Under the pieces are notes generated by a model. The model saw only the letters and a list, made by a program, of their open reading frames with translations. It was not told where the DNA came from and made no database searches. From contig MBPM02000001.1 in NCBI GenBank assembly GCA_001695595.3, positions 1,116,001 to 1,180,000 on the forward strand: a DNA stretch of 64,000 nt, in the 5' to 3' direction. Origin of the DNA: Plasmopara viticola. Its lineage: Eukaryota; Oomycota; Peronosporomycetes; Peronosporales; Peronosporaceae. This document shows, piece after piece, positions 22,606 through 33,752 of this stretch (positions are counted from its first letter, which is position 1; the number at the start of each line of letters is the position of its first letter). Both the position numbers and the translations under genes were made by a program.

Positions 22606-25589
22606 ATGAACTTGATCGACCCCGCCTTCTTTGACAAGAAATTCAGTGTGTCGCGCTACATGCTGCAGCATGTCGTCGGTGCGGCAACGGATGAAATTCG
22701 CCAGCAGCAGCTTCTCAAGGTGCGAAAGTATCGCGCCATGGCCGACGACCAAATTGAGGGAGTCATTGATCAAAGTTTTGTCAACTTTAATACAAGTCTC
22801 GCTCGCTTCACCGCGATCTCGAATCAGCTTCATGGTTTGCATGCAGTCCATTTTCTTACATTCTAGAGCCTAAAAGGATTCTTTATCTCCTATTGTAGAC
22901 ACACGGGATAAAGTACTAGAAGTTCAAAAGCGAGTGGCGGACGGACGAGCCATTTTGAGCTCCAAGACTAAAAATCTACGTGAGTTGCTGCTTCAAAAGT
23001 ATGAGGCCAACAAAGTGGTCGAAATTATCAACAATATTGAAAGCATTGAGGCTGCGCCGGAAAAGATCCATGGTTTGTTGCAACAACAAAAGTTCTTGGA
23101 AGCAGTCGACGCGTTTGCAAGTGCGCTCGAGTTGGTCTTTAGTGAGCATCTTGTGGCCTTCCATGCCACGACTGGACTTCGCAACGATTTAATGGAATGC
23201 AAGCAATCCATCGAAGACCGACTAGTGGACGAGCTGCAGCACGCGATTTACCTGAAAGGGGCGTTTGCCAATATTGCCTCACGGACAAATCAGTACTCAG
23301 TGGCAGCAATTGAGAACGAGCTCAAGAGCGACGTACAGCTCGATCACGACTTTGACACGCTTATGCTGCAGATGCCCAAAGGAGATATCAGTGGCCGACA
23401 AAATCTACTAAAGAGTGGTGCTGTCGCTCCGTTGCCACCAACCAACGCGCTGCGGGCTGTCGTCGATGCAATGAAAAAGTAAGTGTACTGCGAGAAACAC
23501 ATGACAGGTGGGAGCGCCTTACGCAATGGCTAATGCTTTTTTGTCGTTGTGGATAGGCTCCATCGCGAACGAGAAGTAATTGGCACGATCAAGACCGCCG
23601 TTACGTCGGAACTGGATGCCGTGGTGACGGAGATTACGCGTCTTTGTAGAGGCATTTTCAATAGCAGCAGCAGCACTTCGTTTACGAATGCATTTACTGA
23701 AGCAACGTTTGGCACTCATGACAGGTCGAGCGACTTTAGTACATTCTTGCGTCTACTCTTTACTGCATTGCGTCGTGTTGCCCAGCGACACTATCTCGTC
23801 GCCACGTACTTTGAAGCTGATGGTGAACACTGGGACTACAGTGTGCTTGAAGTTCTTTCCAAAATTTCGAGCGTCCTTGAGGTATCGTGAACTAACCTCG
23901 GTGGTGCCTTTGCAAATGGGGTGAAGTTCTCACGCTGTAAACTATCTTTTGTAGCGTGTTGTAAGCGAATACCTTGATGAAAAGCAGCCCACGGTGTTAG
24001 AACCCTCCACCGTCTCCACAGACAGTGGGGAACTCTTCAAGTTGAGTCGAAACAAGCCAGTCACCAAAGATACGTTAAGCAAGGACAACGAAAGTAGCTC
24101 TCTGACAGCCCAACGTTGCCGACTCGTATGTGAACCAAGCGTGTTTCACTTGCCAGAGGCATATGAGGAACTGGAGCGCATTAGCAATGACCTCCAGCAA
24201 CTCTTTCGTGCAAATTCCGTGAATACGCCATCTAAATCGTTGTCTGGCTTCCCGGCCTTTCTCAGCAACTTTATTGCGCACAAGTGGATTGCAAGTATCA
24301 AAGCCAAGGCGCAGCATTTCTTGGCTGTAAAAGCACGAGGTTCCACGCCAACCTGCCGCCTCCCTATTCCATCGGACACCAGCTATCAACCGCCCAGCAT
24401 CGACAGTCTGCTTCACGTCATTGAAAATGTTCGCACGATGATGACGAAAATGCCATCACACGCGTCTGACCTCGCTTGCGTTCTCGAGACATCCGTTGTA
24501 AGCTGGCTGGAAGAATGTGCGGAGATCGTGCGCGATATTCGAAAACCAACGCTCAACTACCAGCAGCTGCAAACGAAGAACGTCTCGTATGCTGATTTGG
24601 CTGCCATGTTCCACGAGTATGAAGGGTATCAACGCGCAAAGCAAGATACTTTGATTCCATACCATCACTCCAAGGTGCTGCCAACGACGCCATTTACGAT
24701 TAATGCAACTGGCTCCACTCGAACAAGTATCGAGGAACGAATAGCAGCAAGAGAATTGGAGCTTGAAAGTGAGCTTTACGATCCCGATCAATGGATGCAA
24801 GGCACGACCGGTCTACTCATGGATAACGCGCGGATTGGTATGCTAGGCTACGCTAACAGCGCATGCGACCTTATTGCTCTGTATCTTCAACGTGTAGCAA
24901 AAGGCTCGGAAGCATCGTTGCTCCAAGTGCCCTCACCAGCACTGACCATGGCTCTTCAAACTGCGAGCTGGCAGTGTAGTGCTCTAGCTGACGAATGCCT
25001 CTTGTTCTTGCGTCGGGAGATACGACTGCATTGCTGCTACTATCTCACGCAGCTCGTTTCGATGCGCTTTGACATGGAAGAGGGTCAATCGACAATGGCC
25101 CAAGAGAGCGTCTTGACCCTCAATTTAAACTTATCTTCGATCGAAACTGCGCTGCAGCCGTACTTGGCGAGTGACAAGATGACGCTGGTGTTTAATGGAG
25201 TCGATGCGCTGCTCTCTCGCTTACTAATCGGCAACCTCGCGCAGATGGCGGACTGTACGTTTACCCGAGGTGGAGTCCAGCAGATGCTGCTCAACATTGG
25301 CGCTCTTCGCCAAGGGCTCACGGGTACTTTGTACTCGTATCCCCGTGGTAGCGCATCAATATCAACTTCGATCTCCATCTCGTCATCGTGTTCGTCGGCT
25401 TCGTGTTTAGAACATGCCAAGCGCTACTATCAACTGCTCAACTTGTCCGAGACACAACTCGAGATGTTCTTGTTGGCAAATCGTGGGGCGTACACCCACG
25501 AAGCGTTTCGAGCTCTCTGGCACGTCCAAGCCCCTCACCGTCCACTAACTAAAGGGAGCGTAAATAAACTCGACAGTCTTTTGCGATAA
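22606..25589 (+). CDS. SEC8: Exocyst complex subunit Sec8 (EXOC4-like)
   Basis: Subunit of the octameric exocyst that tethers secretory vesicles to the plasma membrane. Four exons: 22606-22834, 22899-23478, 23557-23881 and 23955-25589, 922 aa, with exact phase closure. The N-terminal region matches Sec8/EXOC4: a helical stretch with L-R-E-L-L-L-Q-K-Y-E, I-N-N-I-E-S-I-E-A-A-P-E-K-I, then F-L-E-A-V-D-A-F and L-V-D-E-L-Q-H-A-I-Y-L-K. Human Sec8 shows the same pattern of 'ELRKL', 'IENIKQVPQKLE', 'YLSATDML' and 'LIEELHRHLYIKS'. Further on is V-V-S-E-Y-L-D. Length is near the usual 950-1000 aa. A serine-rich insert sits near residue 850. Soluble peripheral membrane protein at sites of polarised growth (inferred). 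Convergent with the STPR gene, stops 122 bp apart. Confidence 0.85.
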
Positions 25590-25711
25590 GGATAGACGCA
25601 AGAAACAAAACTTGCGGCTCGAAACAGCTTTGCTTAGGCCATTCTTTTAAAACGCAGAATTGTTCTAAGATCAAGCCATTTCTTTTGCGTATAGCCTTTC
25701 TGGGTCGTCAA

Positions 25712-26830
25712 TTAAAAGAAATCCCAATCTTGTGCATCCGAGTGCAAGGCAGGAAGATCCGTAGAAGGAAACAATGTTCTACTTGCGTTCGCCGATTTTG
25801 TTATCCGCGCAGAGGCAGCAGCAGTGAGTGGGTTGAAAACCTCGCGGCTACTCAGAAAATCGGGCAAAGGGGGAAGCGAACGATGTGCTGGTGGCAGCAC
25901 GATTGGTGTACGCGGCAGGGGTTGCTTTTGGAAAGCCAATGGCAAGCCAACAAGCGCTTTGGCCGGCAGTGGCAAGCTGACAGACGGCATAATCGGCGTA
26001 GGATGAGGCGGCCTAGTGGCCACTGCTGCGACAACACAAGAAACGGTAGGCAAGCTTGCGGCTGCGCATCGCATTCCTCCGCTTGTCACTGGAAGGGGTC
26101 CAGGCATGGGAAAAAGGGCCGGTGGCGAAGGTGCAGGTAGCAATGTGGACGTCGCAGGTCTCGTCACTTGCTGGATATGAGGCAACGACGGGATCCGTTC
26201 GAGTTGCAAAGTCCTCACTCGATCAGGTGGTGGCGGAGGCAACGTGACTTGATCACTGCCACCAAATGGCAATCTACGTGGCATTTCTCTCTGTCTCTGC
26301 AGTTCTTGGTGCTGCTTTAACGTTGGGAGCTCTGGTGCCAGTCTCAAGAGAGACAATTGTTCGTTGTCGGCCACTGACGGTGGCAACAACGGCAGCAACG
26401 TCGATTCTATCTCTTGTTGTCGCTTCAACTGTCGCCGCCGGCGTCCAATGCGCAGTCGTGCGCGCTCCCGCATTTTCTCGCGTGCGTCCTCGTCCATCCT
26501 CTGGCGACGCTTGCGCTGGCGCTCGCGCTGTTTCAAGCGATTTTCAGTCTTGTCTCGATCACTGAGACTTTGGCGCCATAGCTGCTGCCGCCGCCGGTTT
26601 TGCGTACGTAGGCGATCGCGCGCCTCATCGTCTAGAAGCGAACGGCGCTCGCGCTGTCGTCGTGTATTCTGCTCACGCTGAAGCGTAGCTGCGGGGCCAG
26701 ATGCGTTGGTCAGCGACCGAAAATGACGATACTTGGCTGCTCGCCGATTCGCGAGCCGCTTTCGTCGCTGCTCGGCCAATTCGCGTGGTGGCGACGCATA
26801 TTGCCAACGGATGCTCGGTGGCGTGTCCAT
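25712..26830 (-). CDS. STPR-like 23-residue-repeat basic protein with proline-rich tail
   Basis: Single exon, 372 aa, starting at the ATG at 26830. Residues about 33-124 fall into four consecutive blocks of exactly 23 residues: 33-55 (weakest), 56-78, 79-101 and 102-124, plus a partial fifth to about 140. Each has arginines in the first half, an acidic D/E cluster in the middle and R-x-R-x-x-x at the end. This matches the period and chemistry of the STPR ('score and three amino-acid peptide repeat') DNA-binding domain known from silkworm FMBP-1 and scattered eukaryotic proteins. The rest is low-complexity, rich in P, L and A, with many P-P-P and L-P-x-P motifs, and ends D-W-D-F-F, an acidic-aromatic end that could be a docking or activation motif. 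A nuclear DNA-binding role is inferred from the repeats alone. A SINE-like element lies 112 bp upstream of its start. Confidence 0.7.
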   Translation of the reverse strand: MDTPPSIRWQYASPPRELAEQRRKRLANRRAAKYRHFRSLTNASGPAATLQREQNTRRQRERRSLLDDEARDRLRTQNRRRQQLWRQSLSDRDKTENRLKQRERQRKRRQRMDEDAREKMRERARLRIGRRRRQLKRQQEIESTLLPLLPPSVADNEQLSLLRLAPELPTLKQHQELQRQREMPRRLPFGGSDQVTLPPPPPDRVRTLQLERIPSLPHIQQVTRPATSTLLPAPSPPALFPMPGPLPVTSGGMRCAAASLPTVSCVVAAVATRPPHPTPIMPSVSLPLPAKALVGLPLAFQKQPLPRTPIVLPPAHRSLPPLPDFLSSREVFNPLTAAASARITKSANASRTLFPSTDLPALHSDAQDWDFF

Positions 26831-26941
26831 TTTTTTACCTTAATGCCTGTTGTTAATTTGATGTAATTATGGCAAAAGCTGAAATAATACTAATGAGTTT
26901 TTGGATAAGAGGCAGCTTTTTCAAGAAATAGATTGGTCGTC

Positions 26942-27268
26942 CGCTCGGAAAAGGTTGGGGTGACGCCCTCCTTCCAAGCGCGGGGGCTAAATGCTCGCGC
27001 GCTTCGGGCAGGTGCTCTCGAGCATCTGCAGGTCTCTAACGAGTCTCACCCTCGACGCGACGGTCTCCAGCACCAGGGCGCCACCTGGGCTCTTACCAAG
27101 TTAGAACTAAACAAAATAATGGAAGACCCTCACGACTTCGGTGCTGGCTGCACTGCCCGCCGAACGAGACCCGACGTATGCGGACACCACTCTATGCCGT
27201 GGACTAGCCAGACTGAGCCTAGCACGTGCATAACTTGGCAACGCGATAACGTAATACAATACAATACA
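26942..27268 (+). mobile_element. SINE-like element, copy 1 (327 bp)
   Basis: Flanked by perfect 12-bp target-site duplications AGATTGGTCGTC at 26930-26941 and 27269-27280. The body starts near GGAAAAGGTTGGGGTGACG and ends in a simple AATAC-repeat tail, as expected for LINE-mobilised elements. Copies 2 (37945-38271) and 3 (49302-49628) are clearly homologous along the whole length. This copy has one extra base in the CCAGCAC(C)AGGGCG region that breaks the 71-codon frame seen in the other two. No clear tRNA-type A/B box was seen. It inserted head-to-head 112 bp upstream of the STPR gene start. Confidence 0.88.
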
Positions 27269-27280
27269 AGATTGGTCGTC

Positions 27281-27440
27281 TAGTCCTAATAAATACATCC
27301 GCTCCTTTGGCTGCATATATAATTGGTGTTTGTCTCGAAGAAATCCGACGACGTAGACGTTGGTCTTGTCCAGGGGCGTTGAGGGGTCGCTGGCAGAAGT
27401 CACGAACGAAAGCGCTGGTCATCAGTAGCGGTGGTGGGTC
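27281..27440 (-). pseudogene. Possible orphan exon fragment, unknown
   Basis: On the minus strand a pyrimidine-rich CCTACAG at about 27440 precedes a frame that reads through F-V-T-S-A-S-D, then L-D-K-T-N-V-Y-V-V-G-F-L-R-D-K-H-Q-L-Y-M-Q-P and runs into the SINE target site. The pattern looks protein-like (alternating hydrophobic beta pattern), but no family is recognised and no 5' part is visible. It could be a gene end cut off by the SINE insertion, or chance. Confidence 0.25.
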
Positions 27441-30400
27441 CTGTAGGACAAAAAGATGCCCATTAAAAAAGCGAGCTTGTTTGTGGCTGTACTACACATT
27501 AAAAGCTATTCAAATTGCTTCTTTCATTGTTGCAGACTGCACTACAAAGAGTTGTGCGAGGTGAGCCTATCCTTCGACGTCGACAAGTGGTGCTCTAATG
27601 ATTCAGACCTTCACTCTTGTTTACATGTATAAAGTTTACGCAGGCAAGAAAGCGTAAGCGCTGGCGGTTTCCAAAATTTACGTTGATCTAAAATGTTTCT
27701 CCATGTGTTCTTATATCACAAGTCACCCTAATGAGGTTAAGTGTCCAATTTTTGGCCCCTCGCTAGTAAGAGAGTGCAAATAACACGTGCATATGCTTGT
27801 TCGTGATCAGGACCGCCTTATTATTCGTCTTAACCTTATTAATACAAGAAAGTAAGCTTCGTTTTACTTCCCTTCAAAGGGGAGGGGAATTTAAGTGCTC
27901 AAGCGTGGACCTCACGTTAGACGCTGCCGTTAAGGCTACTCACCTTTGTGCAGCCCAACCTTAAAAATTATCAGTAAGCTGGAAAGACACGACGCGTTCT
28001 AGCTGCATGGCAATATAGAGCGCTGCGAAGTAGCCGCTTATGGACCCATAGAAGTCGACAAGTTATACGAGTAGCATCCTACATACTCAAAAAGATAATT
28101 ATAACTTACTAGCAGTCTTCCGAAAGGTTCAGATACGCCTGCTTTATACTAATGGTGCATCACTGATTTTAGTGAAGTATACTGATTTATTTATACCGGA
28201 CTCGGATGTACCCTTACATTGGGCGGTACGCATAGCGGTATGCTATTGGAATAACTAAAGGGCCAGCAATACCTAGGCGTTGACAACGTAGCGAGCGTTA
28301 ACTGTGTTTCTACAGACACTGAACACCTTAATCATGTAGAGCATTCAAGTGTGAAGGACTCACAAAGCATCGAGACATGCAAAAAGATATCGATTTCTTG
28401 GTAAATGATTCATGATTGTCCCTGATCCGAAAATATTGAAGTGTGTGCTGCAAAGTGTAAACAAAGTGTAAACAAAGCTACAACTTCTCATGTTTTTAAG
28501 AAAAGCCGTTGTCATCCTAAGACATTTCATGAGGTTTGAGCACAATTAGTACGATTTGCAACGCCGACACCTATCATTTGTTTTTTTTGAGCCGACAAAC
28601 GAGCACGGTAGTCTGCACCTGGAACTTTTTGAAGAGCTGTAAGCCAAACTGCTAGATTTGTATGTGCTGCACCCTGAGCATTTGTCGAGGACAAATCTAT
28701 AATGTAATACGCACTCACGATTTCCAACGCAGACTTTAAGATCAATAGCGATTTGTCGAGCACAATTTTGTAGTCAGCCTGAGGCATGGAAATCAAGTGA
28801 TACTCATTCCGCTATGACTACACCTCGTGCTCTTGGATCTAATTGAGCTACAGGCAAAACATTTTGGCTTATCAGACAATATGTTCGATCGACAAATGGA
28901 CACGAAAGATGCTAAGTGCGAAGTGAGCTGCACACAAGCGACCTGTTCGCGCGCCGTCATTGGGTAAGACAAGAATGTGTGGTATAGCCACCGCCATATT
29001 GGACATAAGACTTAAGCGTCGAGTAGCTCAAAATTTGTGCACTCCAAACAGCCGCTTAAATCTGGATCTCATTGCAAACGAAGACGTTTAACACCGCGCA
29101 CTTAGACGCGTGGCGGTTGATCTGATGGTATAGCGCATTTATTACATATCCTACATATCCGAGCTACTGTATTTTCTCTTTTAGGACCTTAAGGACCTTA
29201 AGGATCTAGGCGAAGTTGCAACCTCACTGCCGCGGCCGACCTCAAGAATAACCTAAGCACGTACAAACGGTATCGCAGTGCTTTTGCTTGTTTTGGGAAA
29301 GCTATAAAACCAACGCGGAAGCGACCACTTTTGGAACTTCTTGTCAAAGGACCAGCTGCACTTTGATGTGGAGTGCGTATCAAATCAGAGACTTTCTCAT
29401 GAACCCGGGTCATTTCCCTTCACAAAATTCGTGGAAGCCCTTTAGCCGAACTCAGCAGGATTGACTTGAGGTCGTAGCAGACTAATCTTAACAGCAACGA
29501 CCACATTGTAGACAATACGTCTGCGCGTTGTACATTGAAAGTGAACCCATAGCCGCACTGAAACCTTGAGCTCTGAGTGCCGTGCTTGGCATATGTCGAA
29601 GCCTATACATCTTTGGGGAGATAGTCGATATGTCCTACCATTCTCAAAGCTTTTATACGGCTGACAAAGACGTTCGAACAGTATTGTTCTTATATTCAAG
29701 ATCATTTGCCACATTTGCGGGCAATGGTCCACGCAAGAGCTCACTGAAGCGCGTTTTACCTTCTTTACTGTCTAAATAAAGATAGGAGTAATTATGGTAC
29801 AGCAAATTATACGTACGCCCTCACAGCCGTAGCTTTAGCTACTGCTTAGTTCGCGAGCCACAAACATTGCGCACCATTGAAAGCGGAGGCCGTCTGGGCT
29901 TTTAGGTGCAAAGAAAAGCTTCTTGGTGGTAAATTTAACCATTTTTAAACGATCCAGTCGAATGTCAGCCGTACTCGCTGCCTGATTGGTCATTATTTTG
30001 ACAAGAACGACTTTTCATAATACCTAATATGTATCTTGTTCAGCTATTACAAATGAAAGAGAAGGATTTGCACTCCTTTCGTTCTTGCACAACAATAGTC
30101 AAATGATGAGTGGAGTCGTATTATTGAATGATTTCAATTCCTGGCGAGGAAAGTCGAATTGATTCGTTACATAAAGCTGAGTTTCTTAAAAAGTCGGATT
30201 TTCGTAAAAACTTAGCAATACCGTGCTAGTTTCGGTGCCCGGCAGACATCCCACCTATATTTATACCGTTTGCACGCAATGAAACACCTCGAAAGGTACA
30301 GCGAAACAATCTTAAGTTCTGATACCAATCTAGTTGTTTCATCAGAAAAATATGATTAAGTAAAAGCACACCTAAAATTAATACTGAATCTGCAGTCTAT

Positions 30401-31329
30401 CGCAAACATCGGTCAGTGATAGTAGGTATTCGTTAGCCGGAATACTGCTATCGTTTGAACGCAAGATGCTGCGTGACCTCGTCTTCGTGCTTGATAAATT
30501 CGTTAAACGGGTATGACCTCCTTGCCTTTTCATCTCTTAGAAAACGCATAATCAAGACGCTAGATTTTGATAGCTTTTCTTCTGCGCTCTTGTCATCTTC
30601 TCGTGAGGTCCCCGCTTCGCTAGGGACATTTTGATATATCACGACCCGTGAAGTAACTTATGTTAAGTAAATCTTGCAAACACGGCAAGGTCTTCTTCTA
30701 CACTGCGCTTGAATTGCCGGTGCATATCTTGATAGTTGGGGCTATTCTATATTTCGGAGCTGATGGTTTGATCGTGATGGTTGACCGGCTGGTTTTTCAG
30801 GTGGGACGTAAACCAAGCGGCTTGTGCCGTGTAAGAATTAGGATAGCCTTCATGATAACGACCAATTAAGAACTGTGAGCAACATACCACCTTTTCCTCA
30901 TCCACTATTTCGGGGATTGACTACTAGTGTAGCAGTTGAAGCTGACGGGGGCGATCACATCCGGTCAAGATTAAAGCTCGTGGTCGATGCGTCCCTCGTA
31001 CGATGCCTATTTAAGCCATTAATACTTTTGCCTTTTGTGCACTGTGCATTTAGCAGTGCCGCTCATGTCACAGCAAGCGACTTCTCATTTTCTTTTTACC
31101 GCAATTTCTATAATCTATGGAATGACTGGTAATCATGAGGTATTCTTAAATTAAGTACACATCGAATTTCTAGGATTAGGCCCTTACAATTTATACCGCT
31201 TGATTGGGAGGTGAAAAGGTAAGATTTGTCGCTTCTTTACCTGATCAAGCACTTTCCCTGCTGGACTGACGGAAAGGTGACGGATAATCTCAAACGTAGA
31301 TTGCGGATGATCTCATGCTTAAGTAGGAA
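27441..31329. other. Gene-poor AT-rich stretch, nothing recognised
   Basis: About 3.9 kb with stop codons in all frames. Short open frames on the minus strand (28527-28796, 29442-29744) have no recognisable domain. It is probably decayed transposon sequence, though I could not name a family. Confidence 0.5.
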
Positions 31330-31881
31330 ATGTCTCATCTGATTCATAAGCGGAGCTTCATAGTCGGCCAGATACTGCATAGCCGATCATATTATACTAT
31401 GTATTTGTGCTGTGGAACCATGCTCTTATATTTCCGCAATCATTTAAGTAAACCGGGTGTTATCATTAGGTACTTAAGTGCTCAAGTAAACGCCAAACCG
31501 CTCGTGGTGGGTCTTCACGTTCGCGGTGTCGTCGGCCATCGATGCGGTGGATTGCACGTTAGTGAGTTTGGCAAAACGATGCTTATTGCCCAGCAGGAGG
31601 AGCATATGCACACGCTGATCGCAAAGCTGGCCGCGATGTTTGGTGTTGAGATGCAGGACGACGAAGTCGACGAGGAAATCCAGTACGATTCGTCTGGATC
31701 CTTGCGTATCCCGGTCGATATGACTATCGCGCATATCAAGGATCAAGGCTCGTGTGCCATTACCTGCTACAACAACCTGAACGGCCAGGGCAATACGGAT
31801 GTCGCACACGAAGTTGCTATGTATGCGATCTCACTCATCATGGGTCTAATGAGCGTCAAGAAAAGAACTCAGTTTGCATAG
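31330..31881 (+). CDS. Orphan ORF, 183 aa, unknown function
   Basis: An intact ATG-to-TAG frame in an otherwise gene-poor region. The first 50 residues look like read-through of AT-rich DNA. From about residue 50 the composition changes: G-L-H-V-R-G-V-V-G-H-R-C-G-G, Q-Q-E-E-H-M-H-T-L-I-A-K-L, the acidic D-D-E-V-D-E-E-I, and a C-terminal V-A-M-Y-A-I-S-L-I-M-G-L-M followed by K-K-R-T-Q-F-A. This part is more GC-rich (about 31490-31880) and also leaves long antisense frames open, as coding DNA often does. The true start may be a later Met, or an exon joined by the AG at about 31486. I do not recognise a family. It could be a captured gene fragment, an endogenised element or a lineage-specific gene. 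Confidence 0.45.
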   Translation: MSHLIHKRSFIVGQILHSRSYYTMYLCCGTMLLYFRNHLSKPGVIIRYLSAQVNAKPLVVGLHVRGVVGHRCGGLHVSEFGKTMLIAQQEEHMHTLIAKLAAMFGVEMQDDEVDEEIQYDSSGSLRIPVDMTIAHIKDQGSCAITCYNNLNGQGNTDVAHEVAMYAISLIMGLMSVKKRTQFA

Positions 31882-33410
31882 TGTGTAGATATTACAAATT
31901 TGAGTAAGACACGTCAATGCTGAGAAAACTGAGAAAGTCGTTTGACTCGACTAAGAACGCGTTGAACAAATATCAAGAAGCCAGTGTTAGATCTCTACGA
32001 ATCTTTAAATCAAAGACACGACATCGGCGAAGACAAGAGTTAGTAAGGCAAGTGATGAGGCAAGCTGAAACAGCAAGCAATGCGGGGTGGGGCGCATAGT
32101 AAATGGTTCGCCCGCAACGCGGGTAGCGCAAATGACTCATGTTAATCTTCATGCATGGCATCATCTTGCTTTAAACGATCGTGTAGATGAATTAGTTGTC
32201 TAATTTGGCTACAAACGGGCTCGTAAAACAAATAAAATCGTACTTGTTTGTCTCAGCAATAATTTACAATCGGATTTGCGTTACGCTCAGTGGGGTTTGT
32301 TTGCTATAATGGTGAAGGTAAAGTAAGTTTTCCAAAACGAGCTCAATACAAACCCTACCTCGGCAGTCAATTACACCATACGAACGGCGCTGCGTTCAGC
32401 AGCGATAATTGATAAAAGAATATCGACAGCTTACGCATTTTTAGCAGTAGTACAATTATAGCTCCATCTATGCTTTCAACGATTTAAAGAGATGGGTCTG
32501 CCATATTATAGCATTATAAGTTCAGCAATTTAAATAGAGACCTTTCATTTGGATACATGCTACGCTTACGGCTCAATACTTTATTCGAATACATCTACAC
32601 GACAAATAAAAACTGCTGCAGTCACTGCTTCTTCTGTAAAAAGCCAATGGCTACAGCAACTGCTGTATATACGGCTCTGACACGAAACCATATGTATATG
32701 GTAGCAAGAATATTTGTAGCAACCTCCAACGCTTCTTCATCGTAGTCTTGAATCTAAACCCTTTGCCGGCTTACCGATAAAGACGGCTATACGTATGCAA
32801 AGATATTTTAAAAGTGGCAGTATAATTATGAATCACGCTTATATACCCTGGCATGAAAATAGAAATGTTCGGATAAAAAAATATCTAAGTGTGCTTAAGC
32901 CTCCGTTAATGTGCAAAGACATATTCTTAAGTCGTAAACTGATACACATTTTTTAACGTACAAAATAAATCCTAAATTACAACTACTTTTACGGTCAATG
33001 GATCAATGTGATATTAAGCATTGATGAGATTTATTTTGTTTAAGCATGTATACATGAGCGCAAATGGACATGGACAACTACCTTTCACACTTAAGCCTCT
33101 CTTGCTCGAGCGTGTAAAAGTCGATTGTGCAGTATATAAAAAGAGTACCAGCGATATCTCTTTGAGATATTAAGCTTGAGAGCTCAAAATGAACGATAGG
33201 ATTCGTAATCATACACTCAAATTTTCTTTTTTATGGTCATTACGCAAGCGTCTTTTGAGATAATGCAAAAAAATGTTATGGGGTTCCACCAAGATCAACG
33301 CAATTTTCTGAGTCGAAACGTTGAGGTCCATCTAAGTAGGTACAGGGGGCTAAAATAGTTTTCGCAACTGCTTAGACATTCACATTTGACCACACAATAA
33401 GTTAAACCGT
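31882..33410. other. Intergenic with divergent repeat traces
   Basis: No supported gene. A short open frame at 31917-32099 is lysine- and arginine-rich but unrecognised. At 32017-32133 lies a repeat also found at 35770-35840. The rest is AT-rich and featureless. Confidence 0.5.
32017..32133 (+). repeat. Dispersed repeat, copy A
   Basis: Contains CACGACATCGGCGAAGA (32017-32033) and CGGGTAGCGCAAAT (32120-32133). Both boxes recur in the same order and orientation, with one mismatch each, at 35770-35786 and 35827-35840. The spacer is 86 nt here against 40 nt there. The order suggests a diverged common element, perhaps an LTR or leader; the family is unknown. Confidence 0.5.
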
Positions 33411-33422
33411 AGGGCTAGTTCA

Positions 33423-33456
<34 letters not shown>

Positions 33457-33500
33457 ATTCCGACTTCCATGGTCACCATGGCCACCGGAAGTCGGAATCT

Positions 33501-33532
<32 letters not shown>

Positions 33533-33544
33533 TGAACTTGCCCT
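33411..33544. repeat. Large inverted repeat made from rRNA sequence
   Basis: The arm 33411-33468 is the reverse complement of 33487-33544. The inner 52 bp (33417-33468 with 33487-33538) differ at one position, and the outer part adds a few more matches. The loop is 18 nt. The right arm is the 5' end of the LSU rRNA fragment annotated next; the left arm is the same rRNA segment inverted. A transcript would fold into a long hairpin. Confidence 0.9.
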
Positions 33545-33685
33545 GAAAATGGATGGCGCTGAAGCGAGTTACTTACACTTTGCCGTTAACACGATAGCAT
33601 TTTTAATGTAAGTGTTAATGAGAAGGAGGGCGTGAAGGTCGTTATGAAGCTTGTGGCGTGAGCCTGAGTGAAACGGCCTTTAGTG

Positions 33686-33718
<33 letters not shown>

Positions 33719-33752
33719 CGAACTTTAAAGACTGAAGTGGGGAAAGGTTCCA
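33487..33752 (+). pseudogene. Degenerate nuclear LSU (28S) rRNA fragment
   Basis: Starts GGAAGTCGGAATCTGCTAAG and continues through landmarks of eukaryotic 28S rRNA: GTGTGTAACAACTCACCTGCC, CTGAAAATGGATGGCGCT, TGCAGATCTTGGTGGTAGTA, GCAAATATTC and GAAGTGGGGAAAGGTTCCA. It then loses similarity. Between these blocks it has substitutions relative to the conserved sequence, and nothing upstream or downstream looks like rRNA, so it is an isolated, decayed piece of about 265 bp rather than part of an rDNA unit. It could stem from ectopic insertion of rDNA or of reverse-transcribed rRNA. Confidence 0.88.

Noticed and set aside
26056..26681. Plus-strand open frames opposite the STPR gene
   Set aside because: Arg/Ser-rich shadows of the repetitive basic coding sequence.
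31474..31809. Minus-strand frames opposite the orphan ORF
   Set aside because: The plus frame has the ATG, natural stop and more protein-like composition; the antisense frames are probably shadows.
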